Part shown: in pieces, positions 42,825 to 51,773 of the stretch
Layout of the letters: each line of letters begins with the position of its first letter
How positions within the stretch are numbered: position 1 is the stretch's first letter
Assembly: GCF_900105055.1 (NCBI RefSeq)
Contig: NZ_FNTA01000004.1
Span: 4,557,501-4,621,500 of the forward strand
Direction of reading: 5' to 3'
Length of the DNA: 64,000 bases
From: Amycolatopsis lurida
GTDB taxonomy: Bacteria; Actinomycetota; Actinomycetes; Mycobacteriales; Pseudonocardiaceae
Position numbers and translations under genes: made by a program
The notes under the pieces: generated by a model
What the model was told of the DNA's origin: nothing
Seen by the model: the letters and a program-made list of their open reading frames with translations, nothing else
The model's database searches: none

Positions 42825-43583
42825 ATGAGTGGTGCGTATCACAGCGATCTGGCCGGTAGGTCCGCGCTGGTCACGGGTGCGGCGAGCGGGATCGGCCTGG
42901 CCTGCGCCGGAGCGCTCGCCGAGGCGGGGGCCAAGGTCCACCTCGCCGACATCGACGACGCCGTCGAGAAGGCGGCGGCCGGCGTCAACGGCATCGCGCA
43001 CGTCGTCGACCTCACCGACGCCCAGGCCGTCGAGACCCTGCCTGCCGAGGTCGACATCCTCGTCAACAACGCCGGTTTCCAGCACATCGCGCCGATCCAC
43101 GAGTTCCCGCCGGAGACGTTCACCCGCATCCAGGCGCTCATGGTCACCGCGCCGTTCCTGCTGATCCGCCGCGCGCTGCCGCATATGTACGACCGCGGCT
43201 GGGGACGCGTGGTCAACATGTCCAGCGTCCACGGCCTCCGCGCGAGCCCGTTCAAATCCGCGTACGTCACCGCGAAGCACGCGCTCGAAGGACTCTCGAA
43301 GGTCACCGCGCTCGAAGGCGCGGAGCACGGCGTGACCAGCAACTGCGTCAACCCCGGCTACGTCCGCACGCCGCTGGTCACCGGCCAGCTCCAGGCGCAG
43401 GCCGAGGAACACGGCCTCGAACGCGACGCGGTGATCGAACAGGTCCTGCTGCGCCGGTCCGCGATCAAGCGGCTCATCGAACCCGCCGACGTCGCCGCGT
43501 GCGTGCTCTGGCTGACCGGCGAGCACGCCGCCCATGTCACCGGTACCTCGATCCCCCTCGACGGCGGCTGGACCGCCGCGTGA
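42825..43583 (+). CDS. 3-hydroxybutyrate dehydrogenase (SDR)
   Basis: 252 residues. Rossmann motif TGAASGIG, NNAGFQHIAPI, catalytic Ser in NMSSVHG, and Y-x3-K in SAYVTAKHAL. The NNAGFQH(I/V)xP and VxGTxxPxDGGWTA end are typical of D-3-hydroxybutyrate dehydrogenases. It oxidises 3-hydroxybutyrate to acetoacetate with NAD+. It begins a run with a symporter and a PucR-type regulator and lies near two extracellular polyester-type hydrolases, which supports the substrate call. Confidence 0.88.
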   Translation: MSGAYHSDLAGRSALVTGAASGIGLACAGALAEAGAKVHLADIDDAVEKAAAGVNGIAHVVDLTDAQAVETLPAEVDILVNNAGFQHIAPIHEFPPETFTRIQALMVTAPFLLIRRALPHMYDRGWGRVVNMSSVHGLRASPFKSAYVTAKHALEGLSKVTALEGAEHGVTSNCVNPGYVRTPLVTGQLQAQAEEHGLERDAVIEQVLLRRSAIKRLIEPADVAACVLWLTGEHAAHVTGTSIPLDGGWTAA

Positions 43584-43606
43584 ACCCCCAAGAAAGGACG
43601 TCTTCG

Positions 43607-44923
43607 GTGACCACCCAGAACCGTGGCTCGATCGCGAAGGTCGTCAGCGCCAGCCTGATCGGAACGACGATCGAGTGGTACGACTTCTTCCTCTACACCT
43701 CCGCCGCGGCGCTGGTGTTCGGGAAATTGTTCTTCCCCTCCAACGATCCGCTCACCGGCACGCTGCTCGCGTTCCTGACCTACGCCGTCGGTTTCCTCGC
43801 CCGCCCGATCGGCGGTCTGGTGTTCGGCCACTTCGGCGACCGCGTCGGCCGCAAGAAACTGCTGGTGCTGAGCCTGTTGCTGATGGGCGGTTCGACCTGT
43901 GCGATGGGCATCCTCCCGACGTATGCCTCCGTCGGTGTCCTGGCGCCGATCCTGCTGACGCTGCTGCGGCTGGTGCAGGGTTTCGCGCTCGGCGGCGAAT
44001 GGGGTGGCGCGGTGCTGATCGTCTCCGAACACGGCGACGACAAGCGGCGAGGATTCTGGGCGTCCTGGCCGCAATGCGGTGCTCCCGGCGGCAACCTGCT
44101 CGCGACGGCGGTCTTGGCGATCCTCGCCGCGACGCAGTCCGACGAGGCGTTCCTCAGCTGGGGCTGGCGGATCCCGTTCCTGCTCTCGGGTGTCCTCGTG
44201 GTGATCGGGCTGTGGATCCGGCTCGCGGTCAGTGAATCGCCGGTGTTCCTCGCCGCGCAGAAGAACAACGCGACCACGCAGGCCCCGGTCGTCGAGGTGT
44301 TCCGCAAGAGCTGGCGCGCGGTGCTGATCACGATCGGTTCGCGGATGGCGGAGAACGTCTCGTACTACGTGATCACCGCGTTCATCCTCGTCTACGTCAC
44401 CACCGGGCTGGGCCTGCCGAAATCGGCGGGACTCAACGCGGTGCTCATCGGTTCGGCCGTGCACTTCCTGACCATTCCCTTGTGGGGCATGCTTTCCGAC
44501 CGGATCGGCCGCCGGCCGGTGTACCTGTTCGGCGCGATCGGCATGGCGGCTTGGAGTTTCGCGTTCTTCGCGATGCTCGACACGAAGAATTCCGGTGCCA
44601 TCATTCTCGCGGCGACCGTCGGGCTGGTGTTGCACGGCGCGATGTACGGCCCGCAGGCCGCGTTCTTCTCCGAGCAATTCCCGACGCGGGTGCGCTACAC
44701 CGGCCTCTCGGTCGGCGGTCAGCTGTCGTCGATCGCGGCCGGGGCGGTGGCGCCGCTCATCGCGGTCGCGTTGTTCAAGGAGTTCGGCAGCACGATCCCG
44801 GTCTCGCTCTACGTGGTCGCGATGTGCGTGCTGACCGTGATCGCCCTGCTCGCCGCCCGCGAGACCAAGGGCGAGTCCCTGCACTCCGAAGTTCTCACGG
44901 AGCGCGGCCACGTGTCAGCATGA
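43607..44923 (+). CDS. metabolite:H+ symporter, MHS family, probably for 3-hydroxybutyrate-type acids
   Basis: 438 residues from GTG 43607 (AAAGGA upstream; GTG 43580 is an alternative). GTTIEWYDFFLYTSAAALV, FGHFGDRVGRKKLLV and ALGGEWGGAVLI give the MHS signatures, with twelve membrane helices. It follows the dehydrogenase by 23 bases and its stop overlaps the regulator start (ATGA). The operon context suggests import of 3-hydroxybutyrate or a related short acid; this is inference. Confidence 0.87.
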   Translation: MTTQNRGSIAKVVSASLIGTTIEWYDFFLYTSAAALVFGKLFFPSNDPLTGTLLAFLTYAVGFLARPIGGLVFGHFGDRVGRKKLLVLSLLLMGGSTCAMGILPTYASVGVLAPILLTLLRLVQGFALGGEWGGAVLIVSEHGDDKRRGFWASWPQCGAPGGNLLATAVLAILAATQSDEAFLSWGWRIPFLLSGVLVVIGLWIRLAVSESPVFLAAQKNNATTQAPVVEVFRKSWRAVLITIGSRMAENVSYYVITAFILVYVTTGLGLPKSAGLNAVLIGSAVHFLTIPLWGMLSDRIGRRPVYLFGAIGMAAWSFAFFAMLDTKNSGAIILAATVGLVLHGAMYGPQAAFFSEQFPTRVRYTGLSVGGQLSSIAAGAVAPLIAVALFKEFGSTIPVSLYVVAMCVLTVIALLAARETKGESLHSEVLTERGHVSA

Positions 44924-46755
44924 CCCTTGTGGACAGTTCCGCACAGTTGCGCCGGCTGCTCGAACTGCTCGCCTCCGGGGCGGGCAGCGAGCAGCTGGCG
45001 CACGTCCCCGTCGACCCGAAAGCCACCGAGCTGGCGCTGCGGATCCGGGACACGGTCGCCGAGCACCGGCGGCGCGAGGCGGAGCTGGCCGCGTTGTTCG
45101 ACACGGCCAGCGATCTCGCCCGGCTGGACGATCCGGACGCCGTCCTGCGGTCGATCGTGCGGCGGGCGCGGGCGTTGCTCGGCGTGGACGTCTCGTATCT
45201 CAGCCTCAACGACGAAACCGAAGGCAAGACCTACGTCCGGGTGACCGACGGCTCGGTTTCCGCGCTGTTCCAGGACATCGTGCTGGGCATGGGCGAGGGG
45301 CTCGGCGGGCTGGTCGCGCAGACCGCGCGGCCGTACGCGACCGCGGACTACTTCAACGACAAGCGGTTCCGGCACACTTCGTCGATCGACACCGGTGTGC
45401 TCGACGAGGGGCTGACCGCGATCCTCGGGGTGCCGCTGGCGATCGGCAGCAAGGTCATCGGGGTGCTGTTCGCCTCCGACCGGACCACCCGCGAGTTCTC
45501 GCCCGACGAGGTCGCGCTGCTGTCGTCGCTGGCCGACCATGCGGCGATCGCGCTGGACAACGCGCATCTGCTCGACGAGACGCGCCGCGCGGTCGCCGAA
45601 CTGAACGCCGCCAACGCGACGATCAGCGCGCACAACGACGCGATGCGCCGCGCCGAGGACGCCCACGACCGGCTGATGGATCTCGTGCTGCGCGGCGGTG
45701 ACCTGGCCGAGGTCGCCGCCGCGGTCGCGGACGTGCTCGGCGGTGCCATCGCCGTTTACGACGCGGAAGGCGTCATCCTCGCCAGGACCGATGGCGAACT
45801 GGAGCTTTCGCGTGCGGCGGTTTCGGCGTCCAGGACGAGCGGGCGCGCGGTGTCCACTGAGGACGGTTGGCTGTGCGCGGTCCAGGCGGGGCAGGAATTC
45901 CTCGGCAGTCTGGTGCTCGGCGGCGGGCGGTCGCTCGGCGAGGCCGACCGGCGGCTGTTCGAGCGGGCGGGCGTGGTCACCGCGGTACTGTTGATGCAGC
46001 GGCGTTCCGTCGCGCGCGCCGAGGACGAGGTGCGCGGTGAGCTGCTGTCGGACCTGCTCACCGCGCCGGGTCGCAATCCCGCCGCGCTGCTGGCTCGCGG
46101 TCGCCGCCTGGGAGTCGATTTGTCGACATCGCATGCGGTGCTGGTCGCGCATGCCGACGACGTCTCCCGGCGACGGCTGGCCGCCGCGGCTTCGCGGCAC
46201 GCGGACCTGGTCGGGGTGCACGCCGACCAGGTGGTCCTTCTGGTTCGTGGCGCGGAGCCCGGCGCACTGGCGCGATCCGTGGCCGCGGAACTGGCGTCCA
46301 CAATGGACTGTCCAGTGACGGTGGGCGCGGCAGGGCCGGCGGCGTCACCGCGGGAGCTGGCCGTGGCGCACGCCGAAGCCGCGCGATGCGTCGCGTCGCT
46401 GCTGGCGCTGGGCCGGGCGGGGGAAGGCGCGAGCATGGCCGACCTCGGGTTCGTCGGGCTGCTGCTCGGCGAGCACGCCGACCTCGGCGCGTACGTGACC
46501 GCCACGATCGGCCCGGTGCTCGACTACGACGAACGCCGCGGCACGGATCTGATCGGCACCCTGCGCGCGTACTTCGCCTGTGGCGGCAACTTGACGCGGG
46601 CCAAGGACCTGCTCCATGTGCACGTCAACACCGTCGTGCAGCGGCTGGACCGCATCGCGTCCCTGCTGGGCGAGCAGTGGCAGTCGCCTGAGCGCGCGCT
46701 GGAACTCCAGCTCGCGCTCAGGCTGCACCGCCTCACCAATGACCGAAACGGATGA
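44920..46755 (+). CDS. GAF-PucR/CdaR-type transcription activator
   Basis: 611 residues. The N-terminal helix bundle is followed by a GAF domain (about 55-210, with ARALLGVDVSYLSLNDE and LGVPLAIGSKVIGVLFAS) and a coiled-coil linker (LDETRRAVAELNAANATI). A middle PucR/GGDEF-like part precedes the C-terminal HTH_30 (LRAYFACGGNLTRAKDLLHV then NTVVQRLDRIASLLG). It is the co-transcribed regulator of the dehydrogenase-symporter operon and likely senses an acyl metabolite through GAF. It overlaps the convergent nitroreductase by 23 bases. Confidence 0.87.
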   Translation: MTLVDSSAQLRRLLELLASGAGSEQLAHVPVDPKATELALRIRDTVAEHRRREAELAALFDTASDLARLDDPDAVLRSIVRRARALLGVDVSYLSLNDETEGKTYVRVTDGSVSALFQDIVLGMGEGLGGLVAQTARPYATADYFNDKRFRHTSSIDTGVLDEGLTAILGVPLAIGSKVIGVLFASDRTTREFSPDEVALLSSLADHAAIALDNAHLLDETRRAVAELNAANATISAHNDAMRRAEDAHDRLMDLVLRGGDLAEVAAAVADVLGGAIAVYDAEGVILARTDGELELSRAAVSASRTSGRAVSTEDGWLCAVQAGQEFLGSLVLGGGRSLGEADRRLFERAGVVTAVLLMQRRSVARAEDEVRGELLSDLLTAPGRNPAALLARGRRLGVDLSTSHAVLVAHADDVSRRRLAAAASRHADLVGVHADQVVLLVRGAEPGALARSVAAELASTMDCPVTVGAAGPAASPRELAVAHAEAARCVASLLALGRAGEGASMADLGFVGLLLGEHADLGAYVTATIGPVLDYDERRGTDLIGTLRAYFACGGNLTRAKDLLHVHVNTVVQRLDRIASLLGEQWQSPERALELQLALRLHRLTNDRNG

Positions 46756-47317
46756 CGTCGTCGAAGTCGCGACGAGCGATCTTGGTGGCCGAAGAGCCGG
46801 GCGACGGCCCGGATTCCGCACCGTGGCCGAGCGCCACGACACCGATCGGGTCGTGATCCTCCGGTACGCCGAACTCGCTGTGGAGCCGCTCCACGCTTTC
46901 CGGCGCGAGCCCGAAGAAGACCGCGCCGAGGCCCTCGTCGACGGCCGTCTGGAGGATCAGCATCGTCGCCATCCCGGTGTCGACGTCCCAGTACGGCACG
47001 CGCCACCATGAGTCGTCGCGGTCGGGGACGCCCTTGTCGGGCTGGGCATAGCGGTCGAGGTAGGCGTTCTTGACCGAGAGCGGGACGATCGCGACCGGGG
47101 CCGTGGTCACGGTTTCCGGCGCCCAGCTCGCCCCGAACTCCCAGAACTTCGCGAGTTCCTCGCCGGTGAGGACGAGAAATCCTTGCCCTTGTGAGAAACC
47201 GGCCGAAGGGCCTTTGAGCGCGTTGCGCAGGATGCGCTGCAAACTGGCCTTGGCGACAGGTTCGCCGGTGAACTTCCGGACCATGCGACGGCGTCGTACG
47301 ACGTCCTGGAATTCCAT
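46733..47317 (-). CDS. nitroreductase-family protein
   Basis: 194 residues. RRRRMVRKFTGEPVAKASLQ (FMN phosphate-binding Arg) and ILQTAVDEGLGAVFFGLAPE (the second FMN contact) mark the nitroreductase fold; dimers bind FMN. The reaction could be reduction of nitro compounds or quinones. It lies between the PucR-type regulator and the secreted hydrolase, but on the minus strand with the latter. No tie to hydroxybutyrate is evident. Confidence 0.85.
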   Translation of the reverse strand: MEFQDVVRRRRMVRKFTGEPVAKASLQRILRNALKGPSAGFSQGQGFLVLTGEELAKFWEFGASWAPETVTTAPVAIVPLSVKNAYLDRYAQPDKGVPDRDDSWWRVPYWDVDTGMATMLILQTAVDEGLGAVFFGLAPESVERLHSEFGVPEDHDPIGVVALGHGAESGPSPGSSATKIARRDFDDVIRFGHW

Positions 47318-47321
47318 CCGA

Positions 47322-48593
47322 TCAGCTTAGGGCGCAACTGGCCGCCAGGTCACCGCTCGCGCGCGGGATCGTCGCCGAAGCGGGCGGACGGACGCCGTCG
47401 AGCCAGCCTTCGAGCGCGGTGAACGCCGTGCGGAAACAGGGGCCGATGGGCCGCAGTTTGTCCGGGTACGCGTCGAAGAGCCCGTCGACGTGGTTGCCGT
47501 CGACGATCCGGTAGTAGCGCTGGAGCCCGGCGCGGCCCTGCTCGGCGATCATCCGCTGGTAGACGTCGGAATCGCGGGTGATCGGCAGCAGGGTGTCGAG
47601 GGTGCCGTGCAGGGTGATCAGCGGTTTGCCGATCCGGCCGGTCAGCGAGATCCGTTCGACCGCGCGGTGCACCGACGGCGGGCGAGTGGCGTAGTCGTAG
47701 TCGGTTCCGGCGAACGAGGGATCGAATTCGGCCTGGTAAATGCGCTGGGTCAGGCCCCAGTAGACGTCGTTGTGGTACTTCCAGAGGAATTCCGAACCCG
47801 GCGCGAAACCGGCGTCGAGAATTTCTTGGTGAGCTTGCGCGGAACCGGCGGCGTACGCGGGGTATGCCTTGATCGCGGGCGGCAGGAAGGTGAACAGGTT
47901 CGGGCCGTTTTCATGCCAAAGCGTGCCCTCCCAATCGATGCCGCCGTCGTAGAGCCACGGCCGGTTCTCGAGCTGCCAGCGGACGAGGTAGCCGCCGTTC
48001 GACATCCCGGCCGCGAGGGTGCGGCTCGGCAGGCGCCCGTAGCGGTGCGCGACGGCGGCCTTCGCGGCGATCGTCAGCTGGGTGACCCGTGAGTTCCATT
48101 CAGCGAGCGCGTCGCCGGGCCGGTGTCCGTCGGTGTGGAAGCCGGCGCCGGTGTTGCCCTTGTCGGTGGCGGCGAACGCGTAGCCGGCGGCGAGGACCTG
48201 GTCGCCGATCGCGCGATCGTTCGCGTACTGCCGCCGCACCCCGGGCGACCCCGAGACCACCAAGCCGCCGTTCCAGCGATCGGGCAGCCGCAGCACGAAC
48301 TGCGCGTCGTGATTCCAGCCGTGTGTCGTGTTGGCCGTCGACGAATCCGGGAAGTAGCCGTCGATCTGGACGCCGGGAACACCCTTGGGCGCGGGGAAAC
48401 CGGCCGAGGTCAGCCCGGCCCAGTCGGCCTGGACCGTGTGCCCGGTGACCAGGGTGCCGGTGGTCGTCAGATCGTCCAAACAGGACAGTTGCTGTTTCGC
48501 GGCGCCGGGAACGCGCACGTTCCCGCAACCGTTCGCCGCTTGGGCGGGCGTGGCCAGGGCCAGCATCATCGCGAGGACCAGAATGAGCCGCAT
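47322..48593 (-). CDS. secreted alpha/beta-hydrolase, tannase/3HB-oligomer-hydrolase-like
   Basis: 423 residues from ATG 48593. A signal peptide (LILVLAMMLALATPAQA) is cleaved near residue 20. The nucleophile is in LAAGMSNGGYLVRW (GxSxGG), the oxyanion and fold features are in DRWNGGLVVSGSP, a late acid lies in LHGTLDTLLPI and the His in DGNHVDGLFDAY. It fits tannase/feruloyl-esterase-like or 3-hydroxybutyrate oligomer hydrolases. The neighbours (3HB dehydrogenase, PHB-depolymerase-like esterase) favour oligomer hydrolysis outside the cell. Confidence 0.7.
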   Translation of the reverse strand: MRLILVLAMMLALATPAQAANGCGNVRVPGAAKQQLSCLDDLTTTGTLVTGHTVQADWAGLTSAGFPAPKGVPGVQIDGYFPDSSTANTTHGWNHDAQFVLRLPDRWNGGLVVSGSPGVRRQYANDRAIGDQVLAAGYAFAATDKGNTGAGFHTDGHRPGDALAEWNSRVTQLTIAAKAAVAHRYGRLPSRTLAAGMSNGGYLVRWQLENRPWLYDGGIDWEGTLWHENGPNLFTFLPPAIKAYPAYAAGSAQAHQEILDAGFAPGSEFLWKYHNDVYWGLTQRIYQAEFDPSFAGTDYDYATRPPSVHRAVERISLTGRIGKPLITLHGTLDTLLPITRDSDVYQRMIAEQGRAGLQRYYRIVDGNHVDGLFDAYPDKLRPIGPCFRTAFTALEGWLDGVRPPASATIPRASGDLAASCALS

Positions 48594-48711
48594 CGGACGA
48601 CGGTAAGCGGCGGCTTCGGGCGCCGGTATCCGGTGTGACCACACAAAACGGGCCGCCGCTGTGGTGGTCTTCCACGTGGGAAGCGGGCGTCGGCAGTTTT
48701 AGCCTGAGGTG

Positions 48712-49566
48712 ATGCGAAAACTCCTCATCGGCGCGGTGGTTTCGGCATTGACCCTTCTCTCATCGGCTCCGGCGCAGGCGGCGACGATCCGCCCGGTGAC
48801 CGGGTTCGGGAGCAATCCCGGTGCGTTGCGGATGTTCGAATACGTTCCCGACGGGCTGCCGTCCGGGCGTCCGGCGGTGGTCGTGCTGCACGGCTGCACC
48901 CAGGACGCGGCCGGATACGCGCGCGGCTCCGGCTGGGTCGGGCTCGCGGACAGGCTGCGGTTCAAACTCGTTCTGCCGCAACAGGTTTCGGCGAACAATT
49001 TCAGCAAGTGCTTCAACTGGTTCCAGGCGGGTGACATCAAGCGCGGGTCCGGAGAGGCCGAATCGATCGCGCAAATGGCGCGGTTCGCGGCCGGCGGCCG
49101 GACGTACGTGACCGGCCTGTCGGCGGGTGGCGCGATGACTTCGGTGCTGCTGGCGGCGTATCCGGAACTGTTCGCGGGCGGTGGTGTCGTCGCGGGACTG
49201 CCTTATGGCTGCGCGACTTCGATGATCGACGCGTACTCCTGCATGAACCCCGGCAAGGACCTGACCCCGAAGCAGTGGGGCGACAAGGTGCGGGCCGCGG
49301 GCACCGGGCCGCGTTCGCCGGTCAGCGTCTGGCACGGGACCGCGGATTACACGGTCGCTCCGATGAACATGCGCGAGCTTGCCGAGCAATGGACCGACGT
49401 CGGCGCGGCCGTCGACACGCACGCCGTCACCGGCATGGGGCACGGTCAGCCGATCGCGCCGGGAGCCGGATGTGGGCAGGTGGGCCCGTATCTGCTCGAC
49501 GTCGGCGTGTGCGCAGCGGCCGAGCTCGCGGCGAAGTGGCGGCTAGGCGAGGACGGCGTCCAGTAG
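48712..49566 (+). CDS. secreted PHB-depolymerase-family esterase
   Basis: 284 residues from ATG 48712. A signal peptide (LLIGAVVSALTLLSSAPAQA) precedes a type-2 esterase/PHB depolymerase catalytic domain: VVLHGCTQDAAGYA (oxyanion HGC), NCFNWF-like CFNWFQAGD, lipase box VTGLSAGGAM, Asp in VWHGTADYTV and His in GMGHGQPI. No substrate-binding domain is attached, so it may act on short polyesters or acetylated xylan. It is divergent from the oligomer-hydrolase-like gene; together they would supply 3-hydroxybutyrate to the dehydrogenase. Confidence 0.85.
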   Translation: MRKLLIGAVVSALTLLSSAPAQAATIRPVTGFGSNPGALRMFEYVPDGLPSGRPAVVVLHGCTQDAAGYARGSGWVGLADRLRFKLVLPQQVSANNFSKCFNWFQAGDIKRGSGEAESIAQMARFAAGGRTYVTGLSAGGAMTSVLLAAYPELFAGGGVVAGLPYGCATSMIDAYSCMNPGKDLTPKQWGDKVRAAGTGPRSPVSVWHGTADYTVAPMNMRELAEQWTDVGAAVDTHAVTGMGHGQPIAPGAGCGQVGPYLLDVGVCAAAELAAKWRLGEDGVQ

Positions 49567-49848
49567 CCCGGGAAAGCGCGCGTGGACGTCTTCGGTGCGT
49601 AGCTCGACCCAGCGGGTCCGGCCCTCGACGAACGTCGTCGTGAGGCCGGCCTCGCGCAACACCTTCCAGTGATGGGAGAGCGTCGGCGCGCTGATCTCGA
49701 CGTCGTACTCGGTGACGGCGCAGCTTCGCGGCGAAGGGTTGCTTCGCAGGGCGCGGATCAGCTCCAGCCGCACGGGGTCCGCGAGCGCCTGGAGGACCGG
49801 CACGATCTCGATCTCGTCGATCGACGGCTGCGGCAGCGTGCTGCTCAC
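49543..49848 (-). CDS. ArsR-family HTH regulator
   Basis: 101 residues from GTG 49848 (GGAG just upstream). VLQALADPVRLELIRALR starts the winged helix, and APTLSHHWKVLREAGLTTT is the recognition part. No metal-site cysteines in the usual CxC pattern are seen (one Cys in RSCAV), so it is probably not a heavy-metal sensor. It is divergent from an MFS pump with a near-palindromic box between them, a typical local repressor pair. The 3' end overlaps the esterase by 24 bases. Confidence 0.86.
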   Translation of the reverse strand: MSSTLPQPSIDEIEIVPVLQALADPVRLELIRALRSNPSPRSCAVTEYDVEISAPTLSHHWKVLREAGLTTTFVEGRTRWVELRTEDVHARFPGLLDAVLA

Positions 49849-49859
49849 TTCACTCCAAA

Positions 49860-49881
49860 CTATTTGACAGTCATCGAATAG
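49860..49881. promoter_or_regulatory. operator-like inverted repeat between ArsR-type gene and MFS gene
   Basis: CTATTTGA and TCGAATAG (7 of 8 complementary) enclose CAGTCA in the 52-base divergent space. This fits a binding site for the adjacent ArsR-type protein controlling both genes. Confidence 0.55.
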
Positions 49882-49900
49882 TCCCGCCACTATACCGCCC

Positions 49901-51070
49901 ATGACGATTCGACGATCATCAAATGATCGGCTCGCTCTGGGGGCTCTGCTGGTACTCGCCGTCGGGACGTTCACCGTCGGCACCGACGGATTCGTCCTGA
50001 ACGGGCTGCTGCCCACCATCGCCGCCGACCTGCGCGTTTCCGAAGCCGTCGCGGGTCAGCTGACCACGGTCTTCGCGGTGACCTACGCGGTTTCCTCGCC
50101 GATCATCGCGGCCTTCACCGGACGGCTCGACCGGCGCTGGGTGCTCGGCGCGGGGATGGTGCTGTTCACGATCGGCATGGCCGGACAGGCGCTCGGTGAG
50201 TCCTTCGCCGTGGTCGCCGTCGCCCGCGTGCTGGCCGCCCTCGGCGCCGCCGCGTTCCAGTCCAACGCCTACGTCCTCGCCGGTGCGCTGGCGTCGGACG
50301 AGCGTCGCGGCCGCGCCCTGGCCACGGTCTCCGCCGGGATGAGCGTGTCGATGGTGCTCGGTGTGCCGATCGGGGTGCTCGCCGGCAACTGGTTCGGCTG
50401 GCGCGCGGTGATGTGGGGGATCGGCGCGGTGGCGCTGATCGTGATGCTGCTCGTGCCGCCTCTGCCGGGAGTCCGGATGCCGACGGTGTCGTTGCGCGAC
50501 AGGCTCGCCGTCGTCGCGCGGCCGCCGATCGCGCGCGTGCTCGGCGTGAGCGTTCTCGGTACCGCCGCGGGCTTCGCGGCCTTCGTCTACTTGCCGGTGC
50601 TGGTCGCTCCGGTGGCGGCGGGCGCGATGATCTCGTGGCTGCTCGTCGGTTTCGGGATCGGGCAGATCGCGGGCAACGCCTTCGCGGGCCGGGCCACCGA
50701 CTCGCTCGGCCCCGCGCGCGTCCGGTCGATCTCTCTCATCGGGACGGTCGTGACTTTCGCGCTGCTCGACGTCGCCGTGCTGATCCTGCCCGGCGCGCTG
50801 ATCCTGGCGCTGGCATCGGGCGTGTTCGGCGGCATGCTGATGGTGCCGCAGCAACATCGGCTGTTCTCGCTGGCGCCCGACGCGCCGACGGTCGCCATGG
50901 GACTCAACGGCTCCGCGATCTACGGCGGCGGTGCGCTCGGTGCCGCGCTGGGTGGCGTCGTACTGTCGTCGGCGGGTGTCGGGTGGGTCGGTCCCGTTGC
51001 CGCCTTCGTCGCTTTGCTGGGCTTCGCGCTTTCGGTGTCTTCGCGGAAGAAGGTGCCCGAGCCCGTCTGA
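49901..51070 (+). CDS. MFS transporter (DHA1, arabinose-efflux/CmlA-like)
   Basis: 389 residues, twelve membrane helices. TDGFVLNGLLPTIAADLRVS on helix 1 is the DHA1 opening, and the loop 2-3 sequence TGRLDRRWVLGAG is the conserved motif. It is probably a drug or sugar exporter. Regulated by the divergent ArsR-type gene. A repeat unit with two AAGTGGTAGCAA copies begins four bases after its stop. Confidence 0.87.
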   Translation: MTIRRSSNDRLALGALLVLAVGTFTVGTDGFVLNGLLPTIAADLRVSEAVAGQLTTVFAVTYAVSSPIIAAFTGRLDRRWVLGAGMVLFTIGMAGQALGESFAVVAVARVLAALGAAAFQSNAYVLAGALASDERRGRALATVSAGMSVSMVLGVPIGVLAGNWFGWRAVMWGIGAVALIVMLLVPPLPGVRMPTVSLRDRLAVVARPPIARVLGVSVLGTAAGFAAFVYLPVLVAPVAAGAMISWLLVGFGIGQIAGNAFAGRATDSLGPARVRSISLIGTVVTFALLDVAVLILPGALILALASGVFGGMLMVPQQHRLFSLAPDAPTVAMGLNGSAIYGGGALGAALGGVVLSSAGVGWVGPVAAFVALLGFALSVSSRKKVPEPV

Positions 51071-51769
51071 TCAAAAGTGGTAGCAAGGGACCTTTGCTCT
51101 CGTTTGTCTCAACGTCGAGAGAAGTGGTAGCAAAGTGTGCCATGGCTTGCGCACCCCTTTGGTGGCACCGCGGAGCAGGCGGTTCAGGAAACCGCGGTCG
51201 TCGAGCCGCCGCTCCAGCGCCGCTTCGTCGAACTCGCCGCGCCGCATCCGCCGGAACACCTTCACGATACCGACCAGCACGACCAGGTTCATGATCCCGA
51301 TGAGGTACAGGAACGCCGCGGAGACCGACGTCCCGATCAGCCCAGTCACCTTGTGGAGCGCCGACGAGTCGTCTTCGACGGCGCCGGCCAGCGCCCGCAC
51401 GCCGAGCGACAACAACAGGCACAGGACGAACACGATCGTCGAATGGCCGAGGGAGAACCAGAAACCGACCGAAAGCGGCCGTTGCCCGTCGGCCATCAGC
51501 TTGCGGGTGGTGTTGTCGATCGCGGCGATGTGGTCCGCGTCGAACGCGTGCCGCATCCCGAGCACGAACGCCGTGACACCGAGGCCGACCCCGAACACGC
51601 CCGTGGCGCCGAGCTCGTAATGGCGCGGCGCCACGAAAAGTGTCAGGACCCCCCAGCCGATGACGTTGAGCAGCAGGATGAACCCGGCCATCCCGGCGAC
51701 GGACACCCGTTCGCGTCGCGTGAGCGCGAGGCGTCGGGATGAACGGGTCTGTCCGCCGGAACTGGGCAA
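51071..51769 (-). pseudogene. NicT/HoxN nickel-cobalt permease, 3' half lost
   Basis: About 232 residues remain from TTG 51769. RHAFDADHIAAIDNTTRKLM is the HX4DH nickel motif of helix 2, and FWFSLGHSTIVFVLCLLL helix 3. Full proteins have eight helices and about 340-370 residues; here similarity stops at GATKGVRKPWH (base about 51139). The remaining 20 codons run into a repeat (51074-51139). It is likely nonfunctional after a deletion. It follows murQ on the same strand with almost no gap. Confidence 0.8.
51074..51139. repeat. repeat element at the broken end of the nickel permease
   Basis: AAGTGGTAGCAA occurs at 51075-51086 and 51122-51133 as direct repeats. Between them, GGGACCTTTGCTCTCG recurs at about 56875 inside the namZ gene. 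It lies exactly at the junction where the permease reading frame loses similarity, so it may mark the deletion. Confidence 0.6.
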
Positions 51770-51773
51770 TCGA

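Noticed and set aside
49901..51070. 3' truncation of the MFS gene by the neighbouring repeat
   Set aside because: The protein has a full set of helices and a normal length; only the nickel permease is cut.
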